From contig CM055073.1 of NCBI GenBank assembly GCA_029204045.2, positions 22,390,502 through 22,454,501 of the forward strand: DNA of 64,000 bases, read 5' to 3'. The notes beneath the pieces are model-generated. The model ran no database searches, had not been told where the DNA came from, and saw nothing but the letters and a program-made list of their open reading frames with translations. Position numbers and translations under genes: made by a program. Origin of the DNA: Tillandsia leiboldiana (taxonomy: Eukaryota; Streptophyta; Magnoliopsida; Poales; Bromeliaceae). Shown piece after piece: positions 1 to 8,347 of the stretch; positions within the stretch are counted from its first letter, which is position 1, and every line of letters starts with the position of its first letter.

Positions 1-95
1 ACGCGTGGCGCCCGCGGATTGGCGGACGCCACCTACCCCCTTTGCCCGGGGCGCGTCACGTGGAGCGACGCGGCTGGGCTTGCACACGCTATCCC
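1..95 (+). repeat. Left fragment of interrupted gypsy LTR (LTR-D)
   Basis: GC-rich sequence with no coding capacity, ending exactly where copia element A begins. It ends in ATCCC, and the same five bases follow A at 32001. The GC-rich, CACGTG-containing composition resembles the U3 of the related LTR of element C (39400-39850). I infer that it is the upstream part of the LTR that resumes at 32006. Its true 5' end lies outside the window. Confidence 0.6.
91..95. repeat. Target site duplication of element A, left copy (ATCCC)
   Basis: ATCCC directly abuts the outer end of the LTR at 96. The identical pentamer lies just outside the right LTR (32001-32005). Five bases is the usual duplication length for Ty1/copia integrase. 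Confidence 0.85.
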
Positions 96-136
96 TGTTG
101 GGTTATATGTAATACGGATCTAAATAGGGGAAAAAA

Positions 137-160
137 CACCTAGAGGGGGGTGAATAGGTG
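137..160 (-). promoter_or_regulatory. Conserved U5 block of SIRE-type LTRs
   Basis: A block reading TAGAGGGGGGTGAATAGGTG on the plus strand lies about 40 bp from the LTR terminus. It recurs in all A-family LTRs and, with one extra G, in all E LTRs, although the surrounding sequence differs. From general knowledge, a similar block is common in SIRE/Maximus LTRs of many plants. In A the flanks CACCTA and TAGGTG can pair. The function is unknown. Confidence 0.6.
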
Positions 161-396
161 TAAACGAATAAACACTCAAAAAATCGTTGCGATAAAACCC
201 AATGCGGAAATAAAAATAATACGCAAGATTTTTACGTGGAAAACTCCATCACCGGAGTAAAAAACCACGGGACCGATAACACGGCAGAAATCCACTAGAA
301 TTAAAACACGTACAAGGTGATTTACCGTACACACTTACGACTCAACCTTTTCCATACGCTCCTAGAGGATCTTCTCCGCTCGCTCCGCGACGCTTC

Positions 397-573
397 TCGA
401 ATCCACGATCTGCGCCCAACGCCGAATCCACGGCGTCCAACGTCGAATCCACGACGTCCGACCGAATCCACGGTCTTCACCCAATAGCACGCTTCGAATC
501 CACGAACGTGCCTCGCTCCGAATCCACGAGAGCGGTTGAACCTTGAATCCACAAGGACACGCGAATCCACGCG
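397..573 (-). other. Array of eight small hairpins with constant loop (LTR leader)
   Basis: The hexamer AATCCA occurs eight times, each between short complementary arms that differ from copy to copy. Examples of arm pairs: ACGCCG/CGGCGT, ACGTCG/CGACGT, GACCG/CGGTC, CCTTG/CAAGG, CGCG/CGCG. Two copies pair with a single bulged base. In RNA of the element the loop is UGGAUU. The array lies downstream of the LTR TATA box, so it should be in the transcribed leader (R/U5). Packaging, dimerisation or translational control are possible roles, but only by inference. Confidence 0.75.
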
Positions 574-857
574 CCGATTTTTGGGGTAAATCGTTGTTTT
601 GGGTGGTGATGATCCGCCGAATACTTAGATCAAAGATAGATCGGAAATACCATCTAAGTATTCATTAGTTTGATTCAACTCAAGATGTGAGTATGAAAAC
701 CTAGAATCAAACTAATCAATATAGATGAAGAAACATAGAGTATTCTCTAATGATTTCCTTTCTTCTCTATATGTGGATCTATAGCCGTATAAAATGATAT
801 ATGAAAATGACGGCTAAAGACTATGTGGATTCACCCTAGAAAAAAGAGTCATAGGGT

Positions 858-867
858 GTATTTATAG
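858..867 (-). promoter_or_regulatory. TATA box of element A LTR promoter
   Basis: CTATAAATAC on the minus strand, about 65 bp downstream of the nearest palindrome of the U3 array. The same box is present at 31417-31426 and 12241-12250 in the other A-family LTRs and at 44437-44446 in an E LTR. Confidence 0.75.
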
Positions 868-932
868 GTTAGAAACCCTAGGAAGGAGATAAGAATCAAA
901 AACCTAACATTTCTGGAAATTTTACGGACGGC

Positions 933-1213
933 GATCCGGATCGGACTAGCTAGGATCCGGATCGTCGTAACGAGACAGCCAGTTCCAGAAAAACGAAGGT
1001 TCGGGATCCGGATCGAAGTGCACGATCCGGATCGTTCATACAGTTTACCAAACATCAACGTTCGGGATCCGGATTGCGAAGCATGATCCGGATCGTTCAA
1101 GGAAAATGGTAAACTCACTGTTCGGGATCCGGATCAAGAGACTACGATCCGGATTGAACTGATGTATGAACGAACCACCTTCGGGATCCGGATCGAACAA
1201 CCTGATCCGGATC
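933..1213 (-). promoter_or_regulatory. U3 array of GATCCGGATC palindromes
   Basis: Ten copies of the perfect palindrome GATCCGGATC or one-base variants, arranged as pairs. The motif TTCGGGATCC begins near 1000, 1061, 1121 and 1180, giving units of about 60 bp. The array lies upstream of the TATA box and is shared by all A- and E-family LTRs, so it is a good candidate for an enhancer bound by a dimeric factor. Each site carries a central CpG. Confidence 0.7.
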
Positions 1214-1440
1214 CTGAACATGTCCCAAGTCCAGTTTTTGATTTTTATGCAATGAAAGATTCTTCCAAGTGTTTCTACACTACAAGAAGTATTCGGATCA
1301 CACAAAATATTTAGTTAAACATACCTGATCCTTTTGAATTCTTCTTTCTTGAGATTGAGTTAAATGATCCAACTTTCTTCACCTTCAATCTTCAAGACTT
1401 GAGACTTTCACGAAACTACGCCAACTCAAATTCCGTAACA

Positions 1441-1455
1441 ATCTTCCCCTTTGGC
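1441..1455 (-). promoter_or_regulatory. Polypurine tract of element A
   Basis: CCAAAGGGGAAGAT on the minus strand directly precedes the 3' LTR and would prime plus-strand DNA synthesis. The same position next to the LTR at 12825 reads CCAAAGGGGGAGAT. Confidence 0.8.
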
Positions 1456-2166
1456 GGTTTCGTGACAAAACATAGATCCACTAAAGAAAATTCAAAAAGA
1501 TATTTTTGTTGCTATCACCATACAACAAAAATTTACAATGGAGATCCAAAAATTTTAAAAACATGAGATAAACTCCTAAAACAGACTCTAGACTTAGACA
1601 TCTGTACTCTCTGCACAAAGAAATCATTTTTGACAAAAAGAGATCGTTAGATACCTCAAGAATATTTAGCATACAAAACCTAGTACAGAGATAGAGTTTA
1701 TCTAATCACCATGACATTTGAGAATTCAGATATGTAAGAGAATCAAAGTTAAAAACCAACATATCTTCTAAGCAACTAAACACCAAATGTCAAAATGTTA
1801 GTCCAACATCAACTTGTTAGTTATATTACATGCCCAAATAGTTAGTCGAATAGTTAGTCGAGACATGCAAACAATCACAAGATGAAAACCAAAAGTTGAA
1901 GTTGAGATCATACTTACCTTGATGTATATAAAGTCTTCATCATCAAGATTTTCACAATCATTCATTGTTCAAAATTCTCTCTAACTCTCTCCCCCTTTTT
2001 GTCACAAAACAAAGCCAAAATGTAGTTAAGACTACAAAATGTTAGGAGAGTGAAAAGTTCCAATAAAACGTAAAACCTGAGAACTAAGCTAAAATGAGTA
2101 TAAAACTAAATCCTAAAATCAAAATCCTGCACAAAAAGAAAAGAAAAAAAAATGAGTCAAAAGTAA
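1456..2166 (-). other. Non-coding 3' region of element A
   Basis: AT-rich and without a credible ORF. It holds a second polypurine-like tract at 1987-2000 (AAAAAGGGGGAGAG on the minus strand), preceded by TTGTGAC. The region is homologous to 12840-13599 in the second copy but diverged by substitutions and indels. Confidence 0.6.
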
Positions 2167-3624
2167 TCAGTTGTCAGAATCTGAGTCTTCAGACCTTGTG
2201 CAACCCATCTTAGAGAGTATCTTTCGCATCCGCTTGTCCATTGAATTGATCTTCTTCGTTATTGTAATGTGAGCTGCCGTGGTAATCTCAAGCTCATTGG
2301 TAATTCTTTGTTGTTCCTTCAAAACTTGTTCTTGCTTAACAGATAGTCGCTGTTGTTCCTTGATAATCGATGTTATTGATGCTTCATCATCTGTGCCGGG
2401 TACTTGTCGAGATGGTGATGCGGCAGTGCTTGTACTGTGCTTCGTTCCAGATACAGGAACTGGAGTGACATGCGGCAACTTATGGAGGGATTTGACAATG
2501 GTAGACTCATCTATCATGCTCAGACATTGATGATAAGTTGTTGAAGTAATGTCAACCTGAAACTTCTTTAAAATCCTCATTATAATCAAGGGAAATGGAA
2601 TTCTCTCAGTGGGATGAGGATGCTCAACATATCGCGCCATTCTATTCCAGATAATGTAGGGAATGTTGATATTCAATGCCGTTGCCTCTGATGGATGTCC
2701 TATGAGATACAAAAACAACAACCGGTCCCATCTCACAACCTTTGTCTGCATATTTGGAAGTATATTGTAACATGTGATGAAGTTTAAGAAGCGATATTCA
2801 AGACGAAGTTCTTTAGACCGAACAGATTTTTCGGTTGATTGTGTTCCCTCGAGACAAATTCCCTCTATAACTTTTCGCCATAATGTGTTTGTCAAATTTA
2901 CCCCCTTCAAGTAGTGAACTCCTTTCTTGCTGGCTTCCATTCCCAAAACCTCGCCAATCAATTCTGGAGTAATCTTAAACCGTGTGCCTTGGATATTCGT
3001 GTAGAACTCCATAGGACCGTTCTCAGACTCTCGAAGATGCCGTGCATTAGTATAGAAGGTCCTCACATGATGCAAACAGTAGCCAAGGGTTTCTGGGAAA
3101 CGACATACTTGAATAAGGTTGGCTTGTTCAATCAGAAGACCAAATCCAGGGGAGTGACCTTGCAGAGCCTCAATGTTAACATGCCTTTCACCAATGCATT
3201 CGCGATGTGCAAAGGCTCGAAGACGATCAGTGTTAACGAATACTTCTTCCAAGCGATGTGGGGAGTCAGGAGCTATCGGCGTGTCAACATTAATGTCCTG
3301 TCGTAGCCCACGGCGTTTAGTTATTCTCTTTCTTTTCATGGAGATGGTTGGTGCTGCCATTGATGCTTTTCCTGGTTCCTTAGTTGCCTTTTCTTTTGAT
3401 TTAACAGACGCCTTTCTCCTTGAATCATCAGACGGTTCTTGTTCATACATTGAGTCATCATCATCCGTCAATGCCGCCCAGTCAATCTCATGACAATCTA
3501 CCTCTGTGTCACTGACCTCGACAAATTCACCTTTTTGTTGGAGGTTCTTGGCTCTCTTCAGTTTATTTGTTGGGCGAGTGTGTACCATTGAGACCAGGAG
3601 AAGGATTAACCAAGAGAGTGCCAT
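2167..3624 (-). CDS. Third ORF of SIRE-like element (env position), 485 aa
   Basis: Intact 485-codon ORF between pol and the 3' LTR, the place of the env-like gene in SIRE/Maximus elements. Residues 1-12 are hydrophobic and are followed by a second Met that starts MVHTR, so the true start may be either. Residues 35-70 are acidic. A basic, NLS-like patch (KRKRITKRRGLR) lies near 97. Residues about 120-375 resemble the 'putative plant transposon protein' domain (signatures EFYTNI, CYNILP, RIPFPLIIMRIL). Residues about 415-470 look like a coiled coil, and the tail is acidic (SEDSDSDN). I see no internal transmembrane helix or fusion peptide, so an envelope role is doubtful. A palindrome array with TATA box and a possible intron lie upstream. 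Confidence 0.75.
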   Translation of the reverse strand: MALSWLILLLVSMVHTRPTNKLKRAKNLQQKGEFVEVSDTEVDCHEIDWAALTDDDDSMYEQEPSDDSRRKASVKSKEKATKEPGKASMAAPTISMKRKRITKRRGLRQDINVDTPIAPDSPHRLEEVFVNTDRLRAFAHRECIGERHVNIEALQGHSPGFGLLIEQANLIQVCRFPETLGYCLHHVRTFYTNARHLRESENGPMEFYTNIQGTRFKITPELIGEVLGMEASKKGVHYLKGVNLTNTLWRKVIEGICLEGTQSTEKSVRSKELRLEYRFLNFITCYNILPNMQTKVVRWDRLLFLYLIGHPSEATALNINIPYIIWNRMARYVEHPHPTERIPFPLIIMRILKKFQVDITSTTYHQCLSMIDESTIVKSLHKLPHVTPVPVSGTKHSTSTAASPSRQVPGTDDEASITSIIKEQQRLSVKQEQVLKEQQRITNELEITTAAHITITKKINSMDKRMRKILSKMGCTRSEDSDSDN

Positions 3625-3654
3625 TGATCAAAGTGCTTGAGTTAAGAAGGTGTC

Positions 3655-4035
3655 CTGTGAAAACCAACTCAAGAACACAAAAATTTTTAGTTTTCAAAAA
3701 TTGAAAAAATTGTATCCAAAGAATCATTATCATGTAGAGAGACTAAGAATCAAATTAGTTTTGAAAAAGGACTTTTAAAAATAGATCAATTGCATGATTT
3801 TCGAAAATCCTTATTATATGCCCTAAAACCGAAATTTTAGAAATCGAAGCCTAAAAATCCGTTAATCAGGAGAATACCTAGCATATAATCAAAACTAATC
3901 TACCCAGAGTTCTTATTTCAAAAGAAATTTGATCAAAAACCATCCACAAACAAAGTTGATCCAAAAAATTTATCACGTTTGAGGAGGAAAAGAGAAAAAC
4001 GGCGAAAAACCGAGATTTTGATCAATAAAACTTAC
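3655..4035 (-). other. Predicted intron in leader of the third ORF
   Basis: On the minus strand a perfect GTAAGT donor (4035-4030) is followed 381 bp later by a pyrimidine-rich stretch and the acceptor TTTTCACAG (ending 3655), 30 bp before the ATG at 3624. In the second copy both sites are kept (donor at 24280, acceptor CCACACAG ending 14421) although the ORF itself differs. The prediction is visual only. Confidence 0.45.
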
Positions 4036-4151
4036 TTGGAGTTGAAGAACCTGAGTTTGAAAGCTTCCAGGAAGGATGAAATCTAGAGAGAGAGGCTCTG
4101 GAAACTTCGGAACAAAAGATTGGAGTAAAGAAATCAAAAACCCCTTTCGTT

Positions 4152-4325
4152 CCTTATAAAACCTAGCCGCGATCCGGATCAGTTCATAACTGCGATCCGG
4201 ATCGGCTACCCGCAGTAAGAAACTGCGTTCGGGATCCGGATCGGCAGATACAATCCGGATCGTCAGCCCGCAGAAGAATTCCTGCGTTCGGGATCCGGAT
4301 CATCTAGCCCGATCCGGATCGGCCC
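4152..4325 (-). promoter_or_regulatory. Internal promoter-like module before the third ORF
   Basis: Six GATCCGGATC palindromes or one-base variants (between 4325 and 4171) are followed 10 bp downstream on the minus strand by TTTTATAAGG (4161-4152). The order, palindrome array then TATA box, is that of the LTR promoter. A CT-rich stretch (about 4110-4085) follows where a start site would lie. The module is repeated at 24396-24565. I infer an independent promoter for the third ORF. Confidence 0.55.
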
Positions 4326-5263
4326 CAACTTTTTCTTTAGAAAATTTCAGAGAAATTTAGGAAAAACCAGAAAAAGATTGTAAGCACAAATGTGTATCAA
4401 CTTTAAACAAAAATCATCGTTTCATACAACAAGAATTAGATTATGCCAAATCTATCAATAATATCCAAAAATGAAACGAAAATTTACAAGAATTAAATCC
4501 CTTAAAGTTGAACACCTTCAATTACATCTAACTTGATCTTATGAGTAATGCCTTTATCAAATCATCAATTCAGTAAAGAAAATGAAATACAAAGATCAAT
4601 AGATGTTTGAAATCCCAAATATAGTAGATAATATATCTAGACAATCTGTTGAAGAGAGTGGCTCTTTGAGCATCTTTCTTTAAAAACCCACCTTATACCA
4701 ACCTTGAAATTTGACAGAGTCAAGTATTTCAACATGCATTTTACTTAATCAAAAATTTGAACAACCATGCTTGGTATACATGTGGTAGCTGCACACAATA
4801 CTCGGACGACCGAGGTGGTAGCTCTTTCCTCCATGTGGTGGTAGTTTTCACACTCCTCATTGGGATGTAACTCTTTCCACATCTTTTGAGCATTTTACCT
4901 TTTCTAAGACTCCCCCTCAATTGGCTATCAATTATTTAAGATATAAAGTATTCAACCAAATATTGATCTCGATTTCATACTCGACTAAGCAGTCAAATAA
5001 GATAATGACTATACCAAGAGATCATAGAGAGAGAGAAATTGACTTTGATCACTTTAGAAGATGATTTAATTAACATAAATGATCATTGCAACAGTGAAAT
5101 ATTATGATGGCAAAAGCATAATAAATTTCTAAATGTGCGAAAAGATGCAATTAAAGTCAATTATGATCTATGCTCAATTAATGTCCTATGTACAAACATA
5201 GATAATGAACAAAACAAAAAACAAATACAAAACCTATCCTAAGCAAAGATTTCAAAAAGAAGA
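4326..5263 (-). other. Non-coding spacer between pol and third ORF
   Basis: AT-rich sequence with no credible ORF. It includes a polypurine-like GAGGGGGAGT on the minus strand (about 4907-4916) and the conserved block described separately at 4640-4905. It is homologous to 24570-25505. Confidence 0.6.
4640..4905 (-). other. Conserved non-coding block with hairpin (A copy 1)
   Basis: This block is kept between element A (here and about 24880-25140) and element E (about 46045-46310 and 59025-59275), whose neighbouring sequences align poorly. It contains repeated AGCTACCAC motifs (minus strand) around a hairpin at 4801-4814: arms CTCGG and CCGAG, loop ACGA as read on the plus strand. In E the arms are CCGG/CCGG with the same loop, so one pair changed from T-A to C-G. 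A structured RNA signal is likely. Confidence 0.6.
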
Positions 5264-8200
5264 TTATTTCAAGGAAAGCATCCCCATTGCTTTTCGTAAA
5301 TGAATAAAACATTTTTGATCCAAAGGTTTTGTTAGAATGTCAGCTAATTGATCCTCAGTTGAAATATATGAAAGTTGAAGAGTATTTGATTCAACTAGCT
5401 CTCTAAGAAAATGATATCTAAGTTCAATATATTTTGTTCTAGAGTGCAACACAGGGTTTTTAGAAATGTTAATAGCACTAGTGTTGTCACAAAGTAATGT
5501 TACCGAAGATGCTGAAATGCGGAAGTCGCTCAGTACGCTTTTCATCCAAATGAGTTGAGTTGAGCAACTTCCAGCTGAAATGTATTCCGCTTCGGCAGTC
5601 GAGAGTGCTATGCAATTCTGCTTTTTACTGTGCCATGCAACAAGGCAATGGCCAAGATAGAAGCATGCACCACTCGTGCTTTTCCGATCATCCGCTGATC
5701 CTGCCCAATCGGCATCTGAGTATCCAACAATATCCAAACTTGTTCCCATAGGATACCAAATTCCGAAATTAATTGATCCTTTGATATACCGGATGATCCT
5801 TTTCACCGCTTTCAGGTGAACCTCCTTTGGTGCTGATTGATATCTCGCGCAAATCCCAACACCAAAAGATATATCCGGGCGACTAGCCGTGAGGTAAAGT
5901 AGACTTCCAATCATACTTCGATACAATTTCTCGTCTACATTCTCACTATGTGATTCACTTCCAAGTCCCTTGTGGCTAGTTCCCATTGGAGTCGGAAAAT
6001 CTTTACAATTTTCTAGATCAAACTTTTTGACCAACTCCATAGCATACTTGGATTGACTCAAGTGAATACCTTCATCATTTTGTTTAATTTGCAATCTAAG
6101 AAAATAAGTCAATTCGCCCATCATGGACATCTCAAATTCGCTTTCCATGGTCTCCGCGAATTTAGAAGCATCGTTATCTCTTGTTGCGCCAAATACTATG
6201 TCATCGACATATATTTGTGCTACAATGAAATTGTTTTGATAATGCTTCACAAAGAGAGTCCTATCAGCTCCCCCTCGAGTATAGCCCTTCTCCAAAAGGT
6301 GCTTTGTTAACCTTTCGTACCATGCTCGCGGTGCTTGTTTCAGACCGTAAAGAGCCTTTTTCAAACGAAAAACATGGTTAGGTTGTTTATGATCTACAAA
6401 ACCTTTCGGTTGAGCCACATAAACTTCCTCATTTAAAAACCCATTTAGAAATGCGCTCTTAACGTCCATTTGAAATAATTTGATTTTAAAATGACAAGCA
6501 ATAGCAAACAGTATATGAATGGACTCGAGTCTAGCTACAGGGGCGAATGTTTCGTCAAAGTCTATACCTTCTACTTGAGAGTAGCCTTGAGCAACTAATC
6601 GTGCCTTGTTCCTGATGATAGTACCATCCTCATTTTTCTTGTTCTTGAAGATCCATTTGGTACCTATCACATTGTGTTGCTTTGGAGGCTTCGTTAATTC
6701 CCAGACTTTGTTTCGCTCAAATTGATGGAGCTCTTCCTGCATTGCTTTAATCCAGTAGTCATCCTGAAGAGCTTCATCTATGTTCTTTGGTTCGATTAAA
6801 GATACGTAGCAAGCGAATCCACAAACCAACTGCCTCCGAGTTCTGACTCCTTCTTGTGGATCTCCAATAATATTCGATTCCGGATGATCCTTGGAGATTT
6901 GTAACGTTTGTTGAAGCGGAGTACTCGGAGATATATGAGATGATTCCTGCACATCAGATAAACTAGAAGAACCATTAGATGCATCATTAATATTGGAAGT
7001 ATTATTATGAGAAGATGCACTAGCAGGAGAATCATCATCTAGAGAGATATCGAGGGTAGATTTTCCAGTTTCAAAGTGAAAAGCTTCATCTACTTTAACA
7101 TTTATAGATTCTACGATCGTCTTAGATTCAATGTTAAATACTCGATATGCTCTGCTATTCGTAGAATAACCCAGAAAGATCCCTTCATCACTTCGAGAGT
7201 CAAACTTTCCAAGATTTTCACGGTCACGTAAAATGTAACATCGACTCCCGAAGACACGAAAATATTTGATATTGGGTTTTCTACTAAACCACAGCTCATA
7301 TGGTGTATTTAAAGTTCCTGGGCGCAAGTAAACTCTATTAATGACATAGACAGCGGTGTTCACAGCTTCAGCCCAAAAATGTAGCGGCAAATTCCGGCTA
7401 TGAAGCACCACACGCGCCATCTCTTGAACAACCCTGTTCTTGCGCTCAACAACACCATTCTGCTGAGGTGTATAGGGTGCCGAGAATTCATGTTTGATTC
7501 CATTTGAAGTGCAAAAATCAATGAATTTTGAATTTATGAATTCTCCACCTCTATCACTTCTAACACGAATGATCTTTTCATTCTTTTCAATCATAATACG
7601 ATGGCAAATCTCATGAAAAGAGTCAAACGTATCAGCTTTTTCTCTCAAAAATGCTACCCATGAAAACCGAGAGAAATCATCAACCAATAAAAAGATGTAC
7701 CATTTACCTCCCAAAGATGGTTGACGGGTCGGCCCCATTAAGTCCATGTGCAAAAGTTCCAAGGGCCGTTTTGTACCAACGTGGTTCAAGCTCTTGTGTG
7801 CAGTCCTAGACTGTTTTCCCTTTTGGCACCACCACACACAAACGTTTTGTTTAAATAAAAGCTTTGGAACCCCCTTGACCACGTCCTTGTTTGAAATTCT
7901 AGTAAGTTCCTTAAAATTTAAGTGACCTAGCCTTTCATGCCAAAGAGTTTCATTATTCAAAGCGGCTAAGTTACAATTTTCAGAAAATTTATTAGGAACA
8001 ACATAACAATTGTTTTCAGATCTAACCCCTTTTAGAAAGAAGACATGGTCCTTATCAGTTACAACGCATTCAACACATGAAAAGTTAACTGAAAAACCAT
8101 TGTCGCAAAGTTGACTTATGCTTATGAGGTTAGTCTTAAGGCCATCAACAAATAGGACGTTTTTCAAAATCGGGCCATCTGGAATAGCTACCGTCCCTTT

Positions 8201-8347
8201 TCCAACAATTTTGGAAGATCGACCGTCTCCGAAAACAACGTGTCCTCCGGAGATTTTCTCAAGATTTTGAAAACTATTTTTGTCACCGGTCATGTGACGG
8301 GAACACCCGCTATCCAGATACCAAGACGAACTATCATATGCATGCAA
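5264..8347 (-). CDS. pol: Copia Pol polyprotein: protease, integrase, RT, RNase H
   Basis: 1027 codons without a stop. Protease: DSG at 12-14 in LDSGCSRHMTG. Integrase: zinc-finger histidines H137 and H142, then core D202, D265 and E301 (spacing as in D,D35E). RT: MDVKSAFLNG near 627 and YVDD at 713-716. RNase H: SDADWAG from 877, CDNTSA from 953, and ADILTKPL near 1002. The copia order is plain. The listed Met is only the first in the open stretch; in the intact relative (28385-30622) Gag runs into the protease in one frame, and here that link is broken by indels. Oddities: the zinc-finger cysteines are C-x3-C (170, 174) instead of C-x2-C, from two compensating indels, and the FLGLQI motif reads FLRLQI at 749-754. 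Confidence 0.93.
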   Translation of the reverse strand: MHAYDSSSWYLDSGCSRHMTGDKNSFQNLEKISGGHVVFGDGRSSKIVGKGTVAIPDGPILKNVLFVDGLKTNLISISQLCDNGFSVNFSCVECVVTDKDHVFFLKGVRSENNCYVVPNKFSENCNLAALNNETLWHERLGHLNFKELTRISNKDVVKGVPKLLFKQNVCVWWCQKGKQSRTAHKSLNHVGTKRPLELLHMDLMGPTRQPSLGGKWYIFLLVDDFSRFSWVAFLREKADTFDSFHEICHRIMIEKNEKIIRVRSDRGGEFINSKFIDFCTSNGIKHEFSAPYTPQQNGVVERKNRVVQEMARVVLHSRNLPLHFWAEAVNTAVYVINRVYLRPGTLNTPYELWFSRKPNIKYFRVFGSRCYILRDRENLGKFDSRSDEGIFLGYSTNSRAYRVFNIESKTIVESINVKVDEAFHFETGKSTLDISLDDDSPASASSHNNTSNINDASNGSSSLSDVQESSHISPSTPLQQTLQISKDHPESNIIGDPQEGVRTRRQLVCGFACYVSLIEPKNIDEALQDDYWIKAMQEELHQFERNKVWELTKPPKQHNVIGTKWIFKNKKNEDGTIIRNKARLVAQGYSQVEGIDFDETFAPVARLESIHILFAIACHFKIKLFQMDVKSAFLNGFLNEEVYVAQPKGFVDHKQPNHVFRLKKALYGLKQAPRAWYERLTKHLLEKGYTRGGADRTLFVKHYQNNFIVAQIYVDDIVFGATRDNDASKFAETMESEFEMSMMGELTYFLRLQIKQNDEGIHLSQSKYAMELVKKFDLENCKDFPTPMGTSHKGLGSESHSENVDEKLYRSMIGSLLYLTASRPDISFGVGICARYQSAPKEVHLKAVKRIIRYIKGSINFGIWYPMGTSLDIVGYSDADWAGSADDRKSTSGACFYLGHCLVAWHSKKQNCIALSTAEAEYISAGSCSTQLIWMKSVLSDFRISASSVTLLCDNTSAINISKNPVLHSRTKYIELRYHFLRELVESNTLQLSYISTEDQLADILTKPLDQKCFIHLRKAMGMLSLK

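Larger units (their letters stand above)
96..1440 (-). repeat. 3' LTR of copia element A
   Basis: On the minus strand it begins TGTTACGG and ends CCCAACA (TG...CA). Order on the minus strand: array of GATCCGGATC palindromes (1213 to 933), TATA box (867-858), array of small hairpins (573 to 397), then a conserved block (160-137) near the LTR end. It is almost identical to 30656-32000 and clearly different from the LTR at 11477-12825. A run of small ORFs in the hairpin array is spurious. Confidence 0.93.

Noticed and set aside
322..570. Small ORF of VDSR/GRRGF repeats in A-family LTRs (also 11703-11951 and 30809-31129)
   Set aside because: It is the hairpin array read as codons; stems vary to keep pairing, not amino acids.
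397..573. CRISPR-like array
   Set aside because: Constant part is only a hexamer, spacing is irregular, spacers are the complementary arms, and the context is a plant LTR.
849..1305. ORFs across the GATCCGGATC array (DPD/RIRI-type repeats; also in E LTRs)
   Set aside because: Palindromic repeats read as codons in U3; overlapping frames on both strands, no domain.
2914..3306. Plus-strand ORFs opposite the third ORF and opposite pol
   Set aside because: Antisense shadows of real coding sequence without recognisable domains.
2167..3624. Calling the third ORF a retroviral envelope
   Set aside because: No signal peptide of normal length, no transmembrane anchor or fusion peptide; basic NLS-like patch points elsewhere.
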